Of a stretch of DNA of 64,000 nt, positions 43,938-51,763 are shown in pieces. This DNA comes from S5-A14a sp022766365 (GTDB lineage: Bacteria > Bacillota > Clostridia > Peptostreptococcales > Anaerovoracaceae). Within the stretch, counting starts at the first letter, position 1, and each line of letters starts with the position of its first letter. The stretch is taken from the NCBI GenBank assembly GCA_050313295.1, contig JBNPLD010000001.1; one strand, written 5' to 3'. The notes under the pieces were generated by a model that did not search any database, had not been told where the DNA came from, and saw nothing but the letters and a program-made list of their open reading frames with translations. Both the position numbers and the translations under genes were made by a program.

Positions 43938-46666
43938 ATCTTCGCCTCTATATACTTAATTCGGTCGTTAACCTTTTGAAGAAGATCTTTATACTTAGCC
44001 ATCTTCTCTTTCTCTTCCTCAACAATGTGAGCAGGCGCTTTGGAAACAAAACCTTCGTTGGATAGCTTCCCGGCCACTCGATTTACTTCCCCTTCAAGCT
44101 TTTTCTTTTCTTTGTAGAGACGGGTAGCTTCCTCTTTAAAATCAATGAGATCTTCAAGTGGAATGAACAATTCCGCACCGGTAATTGCTTGAGACATGGC
44201 ATCTTCCGGAACATCATTCTTTGATTTCAAAACTGCTATTTTGTTGATATTGCCTATATCCCGTATATATCTCTCATACTTTGTGATATCCGAAGCGATT
44301 TCTCCTACAACAAACAGATCCATTCTCTTTGAAGGCGGAGCATCAACCTCCGCACGAATATTTCTGATTGCACGTATAATTTCCTGACTTTTTTCGATAA
44401 TTTCTTCGTCATCAGGGAAATTCCAGCTTTCTCTTGCGTAAGGCCAATTTGATGTAATAAGTTTACTTTCGCCTGCTTCAGTCGTAGTTTCCTCACCGGA
44501 ATGTGGCAGGTATCCCCATATTTCTTCAGTTATAAACGGCATGAAAGGATGCAGAAGCTTCAGGAGATTCTTGAGTGCCATTATCAGAGTAAAACGCACT
44601 ACCTTCTTATCTTCCTCATCATCTCCCCAAAGCCTCTTCTTAACTATTTCTATATACCAGTCGCAGTACTGATTCCATATAAGATCATAAACCTTCTGCC
44701 CTGCAAGAGCCAGTTCATAATGGTTTAAATTTCCGGTTATATCCTCAGAAGCTCTGTTTATCTTGGATATCAACCACTTGTCTTCGGGTTTTAAAGCTAT
44801 ATTGGAAAAATCATCCGTATCACTGCATGCTGAACCACAACAATCAGAGCAACATTTGGCCATTGGCAAAAATGTACCGTCTTCATCTGTAATATTCATA
44901 ATGACAAACCTTGAAGCATTCCAAAGTTTATTTGCGAAATTTCTGGCGGACTCCAGTTTCTCATATTGAAAACGCATGTCATTGCCCGGTGTAATACCTG
45001 TTGTAAGCATAAATCTTAAAGCATCTGCCCCGTATTGGTTGATTATTTCAAGGGGATCTATTCCGTTGCCCAGTGATTTGCTCATCTTTCTACCCTGGCT
45101 GTCACGAACGAGACCGTGAATATAAACATCTTTAAAAGGCACCTCTCCCATGGTTTCCAGAGCCGAAAAAACCATACGAACAACCCAGAAAAATATTATA
45201 TCATATCCCGTAACAAGAACATCTGTCGGATAAAAATACTTGATATCTTCTGTTTCTTCAGGCCATCCCAGCGTTGAAAAAGGCCACAAAGCAGACGAGA
45301 ACCATGTATCCAGCACATCCTCATCCTGTTTCAGATGAGCAGACCCACATTTCGGACAAATATCCGGAGCTTCTTCCGAGACTATTATTTCGCCACACTC
45401 CTGACAATACCAGGCAGGTATTCTGTGTCCCCACCAAAGCTGTCTTGAAATACACCAATCTCTAATATCCTCAAGCCAATGGAGATAAATCTTTTCAAAC
45501 CGTTGTGGTACATGTGTGAGTTTACCGGTTTTAGCGGCTTCCACCGCAGGTCTTGCAAGCTCTTCCATCTTTACAAACCACTGGTCTGAAAGCATTGGCT
45601 CTATTATCGTATGACACCTGTAGCATGTTCCAACAGGAATGTCCATATCATCAATCTTAACCAGGTAACCTGCTTTCTCCAGATCTCTGACCCATGCTTT
45701 ACGGCAGGCAAATCTGTCCATGCCCTGATATTCTCCGGCATGCTCGTTCATAGTCCCATCCGGGTTGATACAGGATATGATCTCAAGATCATGTCTTTGA
45801 CCTATTTCAAAGTCATTAGGGTCATGAGCAGGTGTTATCTTTACAGCTCCGGTTCCTTTTTCCGGATCAGGATAAGGATCTGCGATTACAGGTATCTCTC
45901 TTCCAACCAGCGGCAAAATAACCTTTTCTCCGACAATATCCTTATATCTCTCATCCTCAGGATTCACAGCAATCGCTATATCTCCAAACATTGTCTCAGG
46001 TCTTGAGGTAGCAACAACTATATCCTTCCCACCTTTCTCGGCGGCAGGATATCTGAAATACCAGTAAAATCCCTTTTTATCCTCATGTTCAACCTCAGCA
46101 TCGGAAAGAGATGTCCCACAGTCAGGGCACCAGTTTATCAGACGGTTTCCTCTGTATATATATCCTTTCTTATACAACTCAACAAAATATTTGCGCACGG
46201 CATGGTTGCACCCTTCGTCCATTGTGAACCTCTCCCTGCTCCAATCACATGAATCTCCAAGCCTTCTGCACTGCTTTGTTATTCTGCTACCGTATTCTTC
46301 TTTCCATTCCCAGACTCTTTTAAGGAACTCTTCTCTGCCAAGATCTTCCTTGGAAAGACCTTCTTCTTCTCTAATCTTCTCAGCAACCTTAACTTCCGTT
46401 GCAATGCTGGCATGATCGCTACCCGGAAGCCAAAGGGCGGAATATCCTTGTAATCTTTTCCACCTGATTAGAACGTCCTGTAGGGTGTGGTCAAGGGCAT
46501 GCCCCATATGCAACTGCCCTGTTATGTTAGGAGGCGGCATGACAATAGTATACGGCTTCTTCTTTTCATCTATATCTGCCCTGAAGAGCCCCTTTTCTTC
46601 CCAATCTCTGTAAATCCTCTCCTCAAATTCCTTAGGATCGTAATTCTTGGCTAAATTCTTCCTCAT
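43934..46666 (-). CDS. valS: Valyl-tRNA synthetase with Cys-rich insertion
   Basis: 910 residues, class I synthetase. HMGH at 53-56 and KMSKS at 527-531. Two zinc-ribbon-like Cys pairs occur (CPDCGTSLSDAE; CQECGE with CPKCGSAH). A C-terminal coiled-coil arm is present (about 845-910). Unusual: between the catalytic domain (NASRFVIMNI) and the anticodon-binding domain (EDKWLISKI) lies an insertion with CCSDCCGSAC at residues 605-614. Ribosome binding site AGGAGG precedes the start. No T-box was found in the 120-bp upstream region. Confidence 0.97.
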   Translation of the reverse strand: MRKNLAKNYDPKEFEERIYRDWEEKGLFRADIDEKKKPYTIVMPPPNITGQLHMGHALDHTLQDVLIRWKRLQGYSALWLPGSDHASIATEVKVAEKIREEEGLSKEDLGREEFLKRVWEWKEEYGSRITKQCRRLGDSCDWSRERFTMDEGCNHAVRKYFVELYKKGYIYRGNRLINWCPDCGTSLSDAEVEHEDKKGFYWYFRYPAAEKGGKDIVVATSRPETMFGDIAIAVNPEDERYKDIVGEKVILPLVGREIPVIADPYPDPEKGTGAVKITPAHDPNDFEIGQRHDLEIISCINPDGTMNEHAGEYQGMDRFACRKAWVRDLEKAGYLVKIDDMDIPVGTCYRCHTIIEPMLSDQWFVKMEELARPAVEAAKTGKLTHVPQRFEKIYLHWLEDIRDWCISRQLWWGHRIPAWYCQECGEIIVSEEAPDICPKCGSAHLKQDEDVLDTWFSSALWPFSTLGWPEETEDIKYFYPTDVLVTGYDIIFFWVVRMVFSALETMGEVPFKDVYIHGLVRDSQGRKMSKSLGNGIDPLEIINQYGADALRFMLTTGITPGNDMRFQYEKLESARNFANKLWNASRFVIMNITDEDGTFLPMAKCCSDCCGSACSDTDDFSNIALKPEDKWLISKINRASEDITGNLNHYELALAGQKVYDLIWNQYCDWYIEIVKKRLWGDDEEDKKVVRFTLIMALKNLLKLLHPFMPFITEEIWGYLPHSGEETTTEAGESKLITSNWPYARESWNFPDDEEIIEKSQEIIRAIRNIRAEVDAPPSKRMDLFVVGEIASDITKYERYIRDIGNINKIAVLKSKNDVPEDAMSQAITGAELFIPLEDLIDFKEEATRLYKEKKKLEGEVNRVAGKLSNEGFVSKAPAHIVEEEKEKMAKYKDLLQKVNDRIKYIEAKI

Positions 46667-46710
46667 ATATATATAAATCCTCCTTAATGTCTTCCTTGCT
46701 CACCTAAAAA

Positions 46711-46739
46711 ATTTTATATGATTTTCCATAAAAGGTCAA
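46711..46739 (-). promoter_or_regulatory. Likely promoter of the valS operon
   Basis: On the minus strand TTGACC (46734-46739) is followed after 17 bases by TAAAAT (46711-46716), or after 15 bases by TATAAA (46713-46718). It lies about 45 bp upstream of the valS start. This is the only clear promoter seen for the long valS-to-cbi gene string. Confidence 0.5.
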
Positions 46740-46787
46740 GTTAATCAGTTGAGTTAAAGGCGATTTTATGCTAACATCAAATATGTT

Positions 46788-47576
46788 ATGTCAGAGATAA
46801 AAAAGCAGAGATTTTATTATATTTTATTCATATTCGCCTTAGTTGTATTGCTCCTTACGTTCGTTCTTAACTTAGTTGACTGGAACTCCAGCGCTAATGT
46901 GAAGAAATCGAAAATTGACAGGGATCTGAAAATGGCTTTGGCGTACTCTCCTGATGGTATCGGTACTATTCAACAGGAAATTTCTCAGATGGAAAAAGAA
47001 AATCCGTCTAAGGAATTAAATGATGGTGATGATCAACTTGCCCGATACAGAACTGCAATGGCGAACTCCATTCTGATTGGTGACTCCATCACAGAAGGTT
47101 TTATCGTCTACGGATTCTTATCTGAAGATGTGGTGTATAGTCAAATAGGCGGTTCCCTTCTTGGATCAGATGATTTATTTTCTGCAGCTGCAGGAGCCCA
47201 CCCTAAGAATTTATTCCTTGCTTTTGGAATGAATGATATGGGAAACTTTTCTGGAGATGTTGATAAATTCTATTCATCTTATCAGGAGAAAATAAAGTCA
47301 TTTAAAAAACAAAGCCCGGAAACAAACATATTTCTTTTAAGAATCGTACCCCCTTCAAAGGATGCTATCTCTAACAAGCCTGTTATTGGAAACTATGATA
47401 AATTCAATAAAGCTATTGCAAAAATTGCTAAAAAGAACAATTTGAAGACTGTGGGCACAGACAGGATAATTCGGGAAAACCCGGGTCTCCATGAGTCGGA
47501 CGGTATACATGTTAAAAGAGATTTCTACCCCTTGTTACTTGAAGAAATGATTAAAGCATCCGGAAGCAGCATATAA
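46788..47576 (+). CDS. Membrane-anchored SGNH-hydrolase-like protein
   Basis: 262 residues. One N-terminal membrane segment (about 10-30) is followed by an extracellular domain with SGNH-hydrolase blocks: GDSITEGF with Ser100, FGMNDMG with Asn149, and SDGIHVKRDFYP with Asp238 and His241. First gene of a plus-strand operon with DUF4358, MBOAT and DHHW proteins, a combination seen in polymer O-acetylation loci. Probably an O-acetyl transferase or esterase acting outside the cell. No clear ribosome binding site precedes the ATG at 46788. Confidence 0.8.
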   Translation: MSEIKKQRFYYILFIFALVVLLLTFVLNLVDWNSSANVKKSKIDRDLKMALAYSPDGIGTIQQEISQMEKENPSKELNDGDDQLARYRTAMANSILIGDSITEGFIVYGFLSEDVVYSQIGGSLLGSDDLFSAAAGAHPKNLFLAFGMNDMGNFSGDVDKFYSSYQEKIKSFKKQSPETNIFLLRIVPPSKDAISNKPVIGNYDKFNKAIAKIAKKNNLKTVGTDRIIRENPGLHESDGIHVKRDFYPLLLEEMIKASGSSI

Positions 47577-47578
47577 AC

Positions 47579-48106
47579 ATGAACAAACATTTACATAAAA
47601 ATAAATATACTATGAAAACAACGACAGACTACAGAAGATTGAAAGCCTTAATTATCAAGGCTATTTTTCTTGTGATTTTATTTGCGTTCCTCGTCATGGT
47701 ATACAGTGCAGGTACAGCAAAGAATGTACCCGTTAATAAGATTGAAAAAGCCATGACATCCAGCAAATACACTCAAGGTATGCAGACCCAAACTCCAAGA
47801 GAACTTGCCAGATATATGAAACTCTCGAGCACAGATTTTGACGGTTTCTACTATGCAAGATCAACTGAGAACCTGGCTGTAGACGAAGTACTTGTAATAA
47901 AGGCTAAATCCAGGAGTCAGCTAAACAGTCTTAAAGACGCCGTTGAAACAAGAGTCAATCAACAGACTAAGAATTATCAGGGCTATGCCCCAAAACAAGT
48001 TGCAAAGCTTAAGAACTATAAAGTTCTTACAAAGGGAAAGTATCTTTTCTATTGCGTGGCAGACAAACCGGACAAAATCTCGGAGGTGTTTACAGATGTT
48101 ATTTAG
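47579..48106 (+). CDS. DUF4358-like lipid-anchor-free membrane protein
   Basis: 175 residues. One N-terminal membrane segment (about 22-42) is followed by an extracytoplasmic domain including YTQGMQTQTPRELARYMKL, FDGFYYARSTENLAVDEVL and YLFYCVADKPDKISEVF. The pattern matches the DUF4358 family that accompanies MBOAT/SGNH genes in Clostridia. Function unknown; by context it is an accessory subunit of the O-acetylation system. It starts 2 bp after the SGNH gene and overlaps the MBOAT start by 11 bp. Confidence 0.72.
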   Translation: MNKHLHKNKYTMKTTTDYRRLKALIIKAIFLVILFAFLVMVYSAGTAKNVPVNKIEKAMTSSKYTQGMQTQTPRELARYMKLSSTDFDGFYYARSTENLAVDEVLVIKAKSRSQLNSLKDAVETRVNQQTKNYQGYAPKQVAKLKNYKVLTKGKYLFYCVADKPDKISEVFTDVI

Positions 48107-49490
48107 CAGCGTTTACTTTATTTACTACTTCTTGCCGGCTCTTCTGATATGCTACTATATGGTACCAAAACCCTTGAAGAATGTTATTTTGTTGATTTTC
48201 AGCCTGGTATTCTATAGCTGGGGAGAGCCCATATACGTGTTTCTGATAATTTTCAGCGGAGTGTTCAATTATGTGATGGCCGGCGAAATACAGAATTTAC
48301 AACAAAACAACCACCCTGCCAACATGTCTGCAAAGAAAACTCTAATATTCACTGTCGTGGTCAATTTACTGATATTATGTTTTTTTAAATATTACGGGTT
48401 TGCCTTGGATATTTTCAATTCTGTTACCGGAACTCACATCAAATACACGACACTGCCTCTGCCTATAGGGATTTCCTTTTATACGTTCCAGGCCCTATCA
48501 TATGTTTTTGACGTGTATAAAGGCAAGGTGTACATTCGCGGTAAACTTTTGGAATTTATGCTTTATTTAAGCCTTTTTCCACAGCTCATTGCAGGTCCAA
48601 TCGTGCAGTATAAGGATGTCGAAAATCAGTTGTACAATCGATCCGTAACGTGGGACGACTTTGGTTACGGAGTTGAGAGATTCATAATCGGTTTAGCAAA
48701 AAAAGTTTTACTTGCCAATACTTTGGGCGGTTTTCATCAAGTGGTAATCACCCTTCCCCATTCTAAAGAATCGGTTCTTGCTTCCTGGATCGGGATTTTG
48801 GCGTTTACATTTCAGATTTACTTTGATTTCAGCGGATATTCTGATATGGCAATAGGACTTGGGCGAATGTTTGGATTTCACTTTAAAGAAAATTTCAATT
48901 ATCCATATATATCAAAAAGCGTTACGGAATTCTGGAGGCGATGGCATATTTCTCTCGGTAGTTGGTTTAGAGAATACCTATACATCCCCCTTGGTGGAAA
49001 CCGTGTAAAACCTCTACGCCATATTTTTAATCTCATAGTCGTATGGGGACTAACGGGACTGTGGCACGGAGCAAGCTATAATTTCGTTATTTGGGGTTTA
49101 TTCTACTGCATTCTTTTGATAATAGAAAAATACTCCCCAATAAAGATACCATCTAAATTGAAAGGCCCTGTTACAATGCTTGCTGTAATTATAGGCTGGG
49201 TATTTTTCAGTTCAGACACCGCCGGAGCTGCTGTTGATTATCTTGGTAAAATGTTTTTCGTAAAGGGCCTCCCACTGGGTAACGCCGAAGGAGCATATCT
49301 ACTGCACTCTTCAATTTTGATACTTTTAATCGCCTGGGCATGTAGTACAGAAAAGGTCTCCGAAGCATATAAAATCTTAGAGAAAAAAAGCAAAATCATC
49401 TCAACAGGACTTCTGATTCTGCTGTTTATTTTGTCAACTGCCTCTTTGATTTACAGCTCATACAATCCGTTCCTATATTTCAGATTTTAG
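48096..49490 (+). CDS. MBOAT family O-acyltransferase (AlgI/DltB-like)
   Basis: 464 residues from ATG 48096, chosen because GGAGGTG lies 8 bases before it and MLFSSVYFIYYFLP is the conserved N-terminus; the frame stays open upstream over 51 codons that overlap DUF4358. Polytopic, with about ten to twelve membrane segments. Key motifs: LPLPIGISFYTFQALSY, FRWWH-type WRRWHISLGSWFREYLYIPLGG split over residues 280-301 with His284, and GLWHGASYNF with the catalytic His324. Moves acyl groups, usually acetyl, across the membrane for transfer to an exopolysaccharide or wall polymer by the neighbouring SGNH-type proteins. Confidence 0.93.
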   Translation: MLFSSVYFIYYFLPALLICYYMVPKPLKNVILLIFSLVFYSWGEPIYVFLIIFSGVFNYVMAGEIQNLQQNNHPANMSAKKTLIFTVVVNLLILCFFKYYGFALDIFNSVTGTHIKYTTLPLPIGISFYTFQALSYVFDVYKGKVYIRGKLLEFMLYLSLFPQLIAGPIVQYKDVENQLYNRSVTWDDFGYGVERFIIGLAKKVLLANTLGGFHQVVITLPHSKESVLASWIGILAFTFQIYFDFSGYSDMAIGLGRMFGFHFKENFNYPYISKSVTEFWRRWHISLGSWFREYLYIPLGGNRVKPLRHIFNLIVVWGLTGLWHGASYNFVIWGLFYCILLIIEKYSPIKIPSKLKGPVTMLAVIIGWVFFSSDTAGAAVDYLGKMFFVKGLPLGNAEGAYLLHSSILILLIAWACSTEKVSEAYKILEKKSKIISTGLLILLFILSTASLIYSSYNPFLYFRF

Positions 49491-49501
49491 GGTGAACTTA
49501 G

Positions 49502-50671
49502 ATGAAAAAAGGCAATAACAACAAAACTTATAAACTGAATAGCAAGAAGACGTTATCTCTGATTTTTCTGGTGATGGTCTTTGGTCTTTCTCTTTTATCT
49601 TTCCTTATCCCGGATCAGAAGTTCTCTGAAGAAGAAAATCGAGTTATGACACAGAAGCCGGATTTCTCAAAAAACACCTATATTGAAGGCCGATTTCAAA
49701 ACAAAATCGAAGCATATGCGAATGATCAATTTCCTATGAGGAACTCTCTCATCAAGTGGAAAACCGCCTCAGATCTCACGTTGGACATAATAGAATCCAA
49801 TGGGGTAATTAAGTCGAAAGACGGTTATCTTATTGAAAAAATTGTTCTTCCTACAAAATCTCAGGTTCATGCTGATCTTGCTTCAATAAAAGCTTTTAAA
49901 GACAAATATCCGGACAGAAATTTTTACTTCTTGTTGGCTCCTACATCAGGGAATATAATGAAGGATAAACTTCCTTCCTCAGTGAAACTTGACGATCAGA
50001 ACAAATATATGGATGACTTTTTCGCCGGTCTTAACAGCATAGGAGTTCAACCGGTGGATCCAAGAAAATCCCTTTTGAAGAACGTGGATAAACAACAACT
50101 TTACTACCGAACTGACCACCACTGGACAACATCTGCCGCATATCTTGCATACTTAGATACATATAAGACCATGGGGCTCACTAGCGATGTTTCCTACAAA
50201 AAGTTGTCGGTTCACAGAAACTTCAGAGGCACCCTTGCTTCAAAAAGTGGCTTTACAAACGGGAAAAACGATGAATTACAGATATATTGGCCTAAAAAGA
50301 ATTCCGATTATAAGGATTCAATAATAAACTTCGTAGATACTAAAAAAACCACCAATTCATTTTATGCATTTGACAATCTTCAAAAAAAAGATGCCTATAC
50401 AATTTTTGGTGGCTGGAATCATCCTTATTACACTATCAGTACTCCGACAAAATCAAACCGTCACCTGTTGCTAATCAAAGATTCATATGCAAACTGTATG
50501 ATTCCGTTTCTGACTCAGGATTTCAGAGAAATCGTAGTTGTAGATCCAAGATATTATTTTGGTGATATTAAAAAAATAATGGCAGATGAAGGTATCACAG
50601 ATGTTCTGTTTCTATACAATGCACTTACCTTTGCTACAGACGAATCTCTCAATCTTATGTTAGACGAATAA
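49502..50671 (+). CDS. DHHW/AlgX-like extracytoplasmic O-acetyltransferase component
   Basis: 389 residues. One N-terminal membrane segment (about 17-37) is followed by EEENRVMTQKPDF, NDQFPMRN and the hallmark RTDHHWTT (Asp205, His206, His207, Trp208). Later LLIKDSYANCMIPFL provides the Ser region of the SGNH fold. This is the DHHW/AlgJ-AlgX type that takes acetyl groups from the MBOAT partner and puts them on a polysaccharide. Last gene of the operon; no strong hairpin follows before the convergent ybaK gene 46 bp away. Confidence 0.86.
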   Translation: MKKGNNNKTYKLNSKKTLSLIFLVMVFGLSLLSFLIPDQKFSEEENRVMTQKPDFSKNTYIEGRFQNKIEAYANDQFPMRNSLIKWKTASDLTLDIIESNGVIKSKDGYLIEKIVLPTKSQVHADLASIKAFKDKYPDRNFYFLLAPTSGNIMKDKLPSSVKLDDQNKYMDDFFAGLNSIGVQPVDPRKSLLKNVDKQQLYYRTDHHWTTSAAYLAYLDTYKTMGLTSDVSYKKLSVHRNFRGTLASKSGFTNGKNDELQIYWPKKNSDYKDSIINFVDTKKTTNSFYAFDNLQKKDAYTIFGGWNHPYYTISTPTKSNRHLLLIKDSYANCMIPFLTQDFREIVVVDPRYYFGDIKKIMADEGITDVLFLYNALTFATDESLNLMLDE

Positions 50672-50717
50672 TTATCTGACAAATGGCATATAATGAGATT
50701 GCTTATATTTACTTTCA

Positions 50718-51206
50718 TCAAAGCTTGTCAACCAAATCGAAAAATTCGGCCTCCACTGCCCTTGCAAGGTCTTTGGGGGCTATTTCTATCTGATACCCTA
50801 TTTTGCCTGCTGATACAATAATCGTATCTTCCTTGAGAGCAGCCTCATGAATAAAGGTTTCGTATTTCTTCTTCATACCCACCGGAGAGCAGCCGCCACG
50901 CACATAACCTGTAATACCGACTATATCCCTGGCATTCAGCATTTCCAGGTGCTTGATTTTAGCGGCTTTCGCTGCTTTTTTCAGGCTTAGATGTGAATCC
51001 ACAGGAATCACAAAAACTCTGGGCAAATCGTCTATTCCCTTTGTTACCAGAGTTTTATATACCTTCCCGGCAGGCATTCCGATTAATCTTGCAACTGTCA
51101 ATCCGTCAACGACCTCTTTCCCATGGGGATATTCATGTTGAATTATATTTATCCCCTTGTCCTCCAGAAGTCGAACCGCAATACTTTTATAATTCTTTTT
51201 ACTCAT
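50718..51206 (-). CDS. ybaK: Cys-tRNA(Pro)/Cys-tRNA(Cys) deacylase YbaK/EbsC family
   Basis: 162 residues. Seen: KTLVTKGIDDLPRVFVIPVDSHLSLKKAAKAA and GYVRGGCSPVGMKKKYETFI, the YbaK signature including the Gly-Gly-Cys-Ser-Pro loop. Hydrolyses mischarged Cys-tRNA(Pro). Ribosome binding site AAGGAGAAC precedes the start. Single gene, convergent with the O-acetylation operon. Confidence 0.94.
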   Translation of the reverse strand: MSKKNYKSIAVRLLEDKGINIIQHEYPHGKEVVDGLTVARLIGMPAGKVYKTLVTKGIDDLPRVFVIPVDSHLSLKKAAKAAKIKHLEMLNARDIVGITGYVRGGCSPVGMKKKYETFIHEAALKEDTIIVSAGKIGYQIEIAPKDLARAVEAEFFDLVDKL

Positions 51207-51763
51207 TGTTCTCCTTGATTACGCACGGAATATAATGTTAACCTTTACCTCATATTTCACAACAAGGTAAAAAATATCATGCAAATAAAGTTTGTAAAAT
51301 GAAAGAATATCTTTTAAATGCACAATCTATAGAAACAGCTTAAGTTAATATATAAGTATCTGTTTTCACTGATTGAAATATTTTCTTTTCTAGCATTTAA
51401 AGATATAGCCATGATAAGGTTTTGGTTGTTACTGATTATAATATTAAAATTCTATTTCATCATATCTTTTATCCCTACACATAAGTGATAAATGGCTAAA
51501 ACTGCACATATCGAACTGAATTATGATACTATTTTATACTTCAGCGGTGAATTGGTCAAATTCATATACTTCATGAATCTTTATTAATCTTGTTTTTTAC
51601 TCAGATAAAATGAGAACTCCTGCACTTTGACATGAGAAGTTCTCAAAATAAATGGATCTTACTATCTAAACGATTTTATTAAATATTAGAAAGTAGAAAT
51701 ATGAACATCTGAAAAGTATCGGAAAATACCGACTCAGTATCAATTTGCCTAATTAAATCGAGA
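51207..51763. other. 557-bp non-coding gap between ybaK and the surface-protein gene
   Basis: AT-rich with no convincing reading frame on either strand. Apart from the inverted repeat at 51611-51645 I see no structured RNA or tRNA. The ybaK promoter must lie at its left end, but no clear -35/-10 pair stands out. Confidence 0.6.
51611..51645 (-). terminator. Possible terminator of the surface-protein gene
   Basis: Perfect 8-bp arms TGAGAACT and AGTTCTCA, 19-base loop. On the minus strand the hairpin is followed by TTTTATC. It lies about 120 bp past the stop of the surface protein. The long loop and short T tract keep the call uncertain. Confidence 0.4.

Noticed and set aside
46667..46787. Possible T-box or riboswitch before valS
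   Set aside because: No T-box core, specifier or terminator-antiterminator pair; the gap is only 120 bp.
47943..48095. Upstream extension of the MBOAT frame by 51 codons
   Set aside because: It overlaps the DUF4358 gene, has no membrane-protein character, and the ATG at 48096 has a good ribosome binding site.
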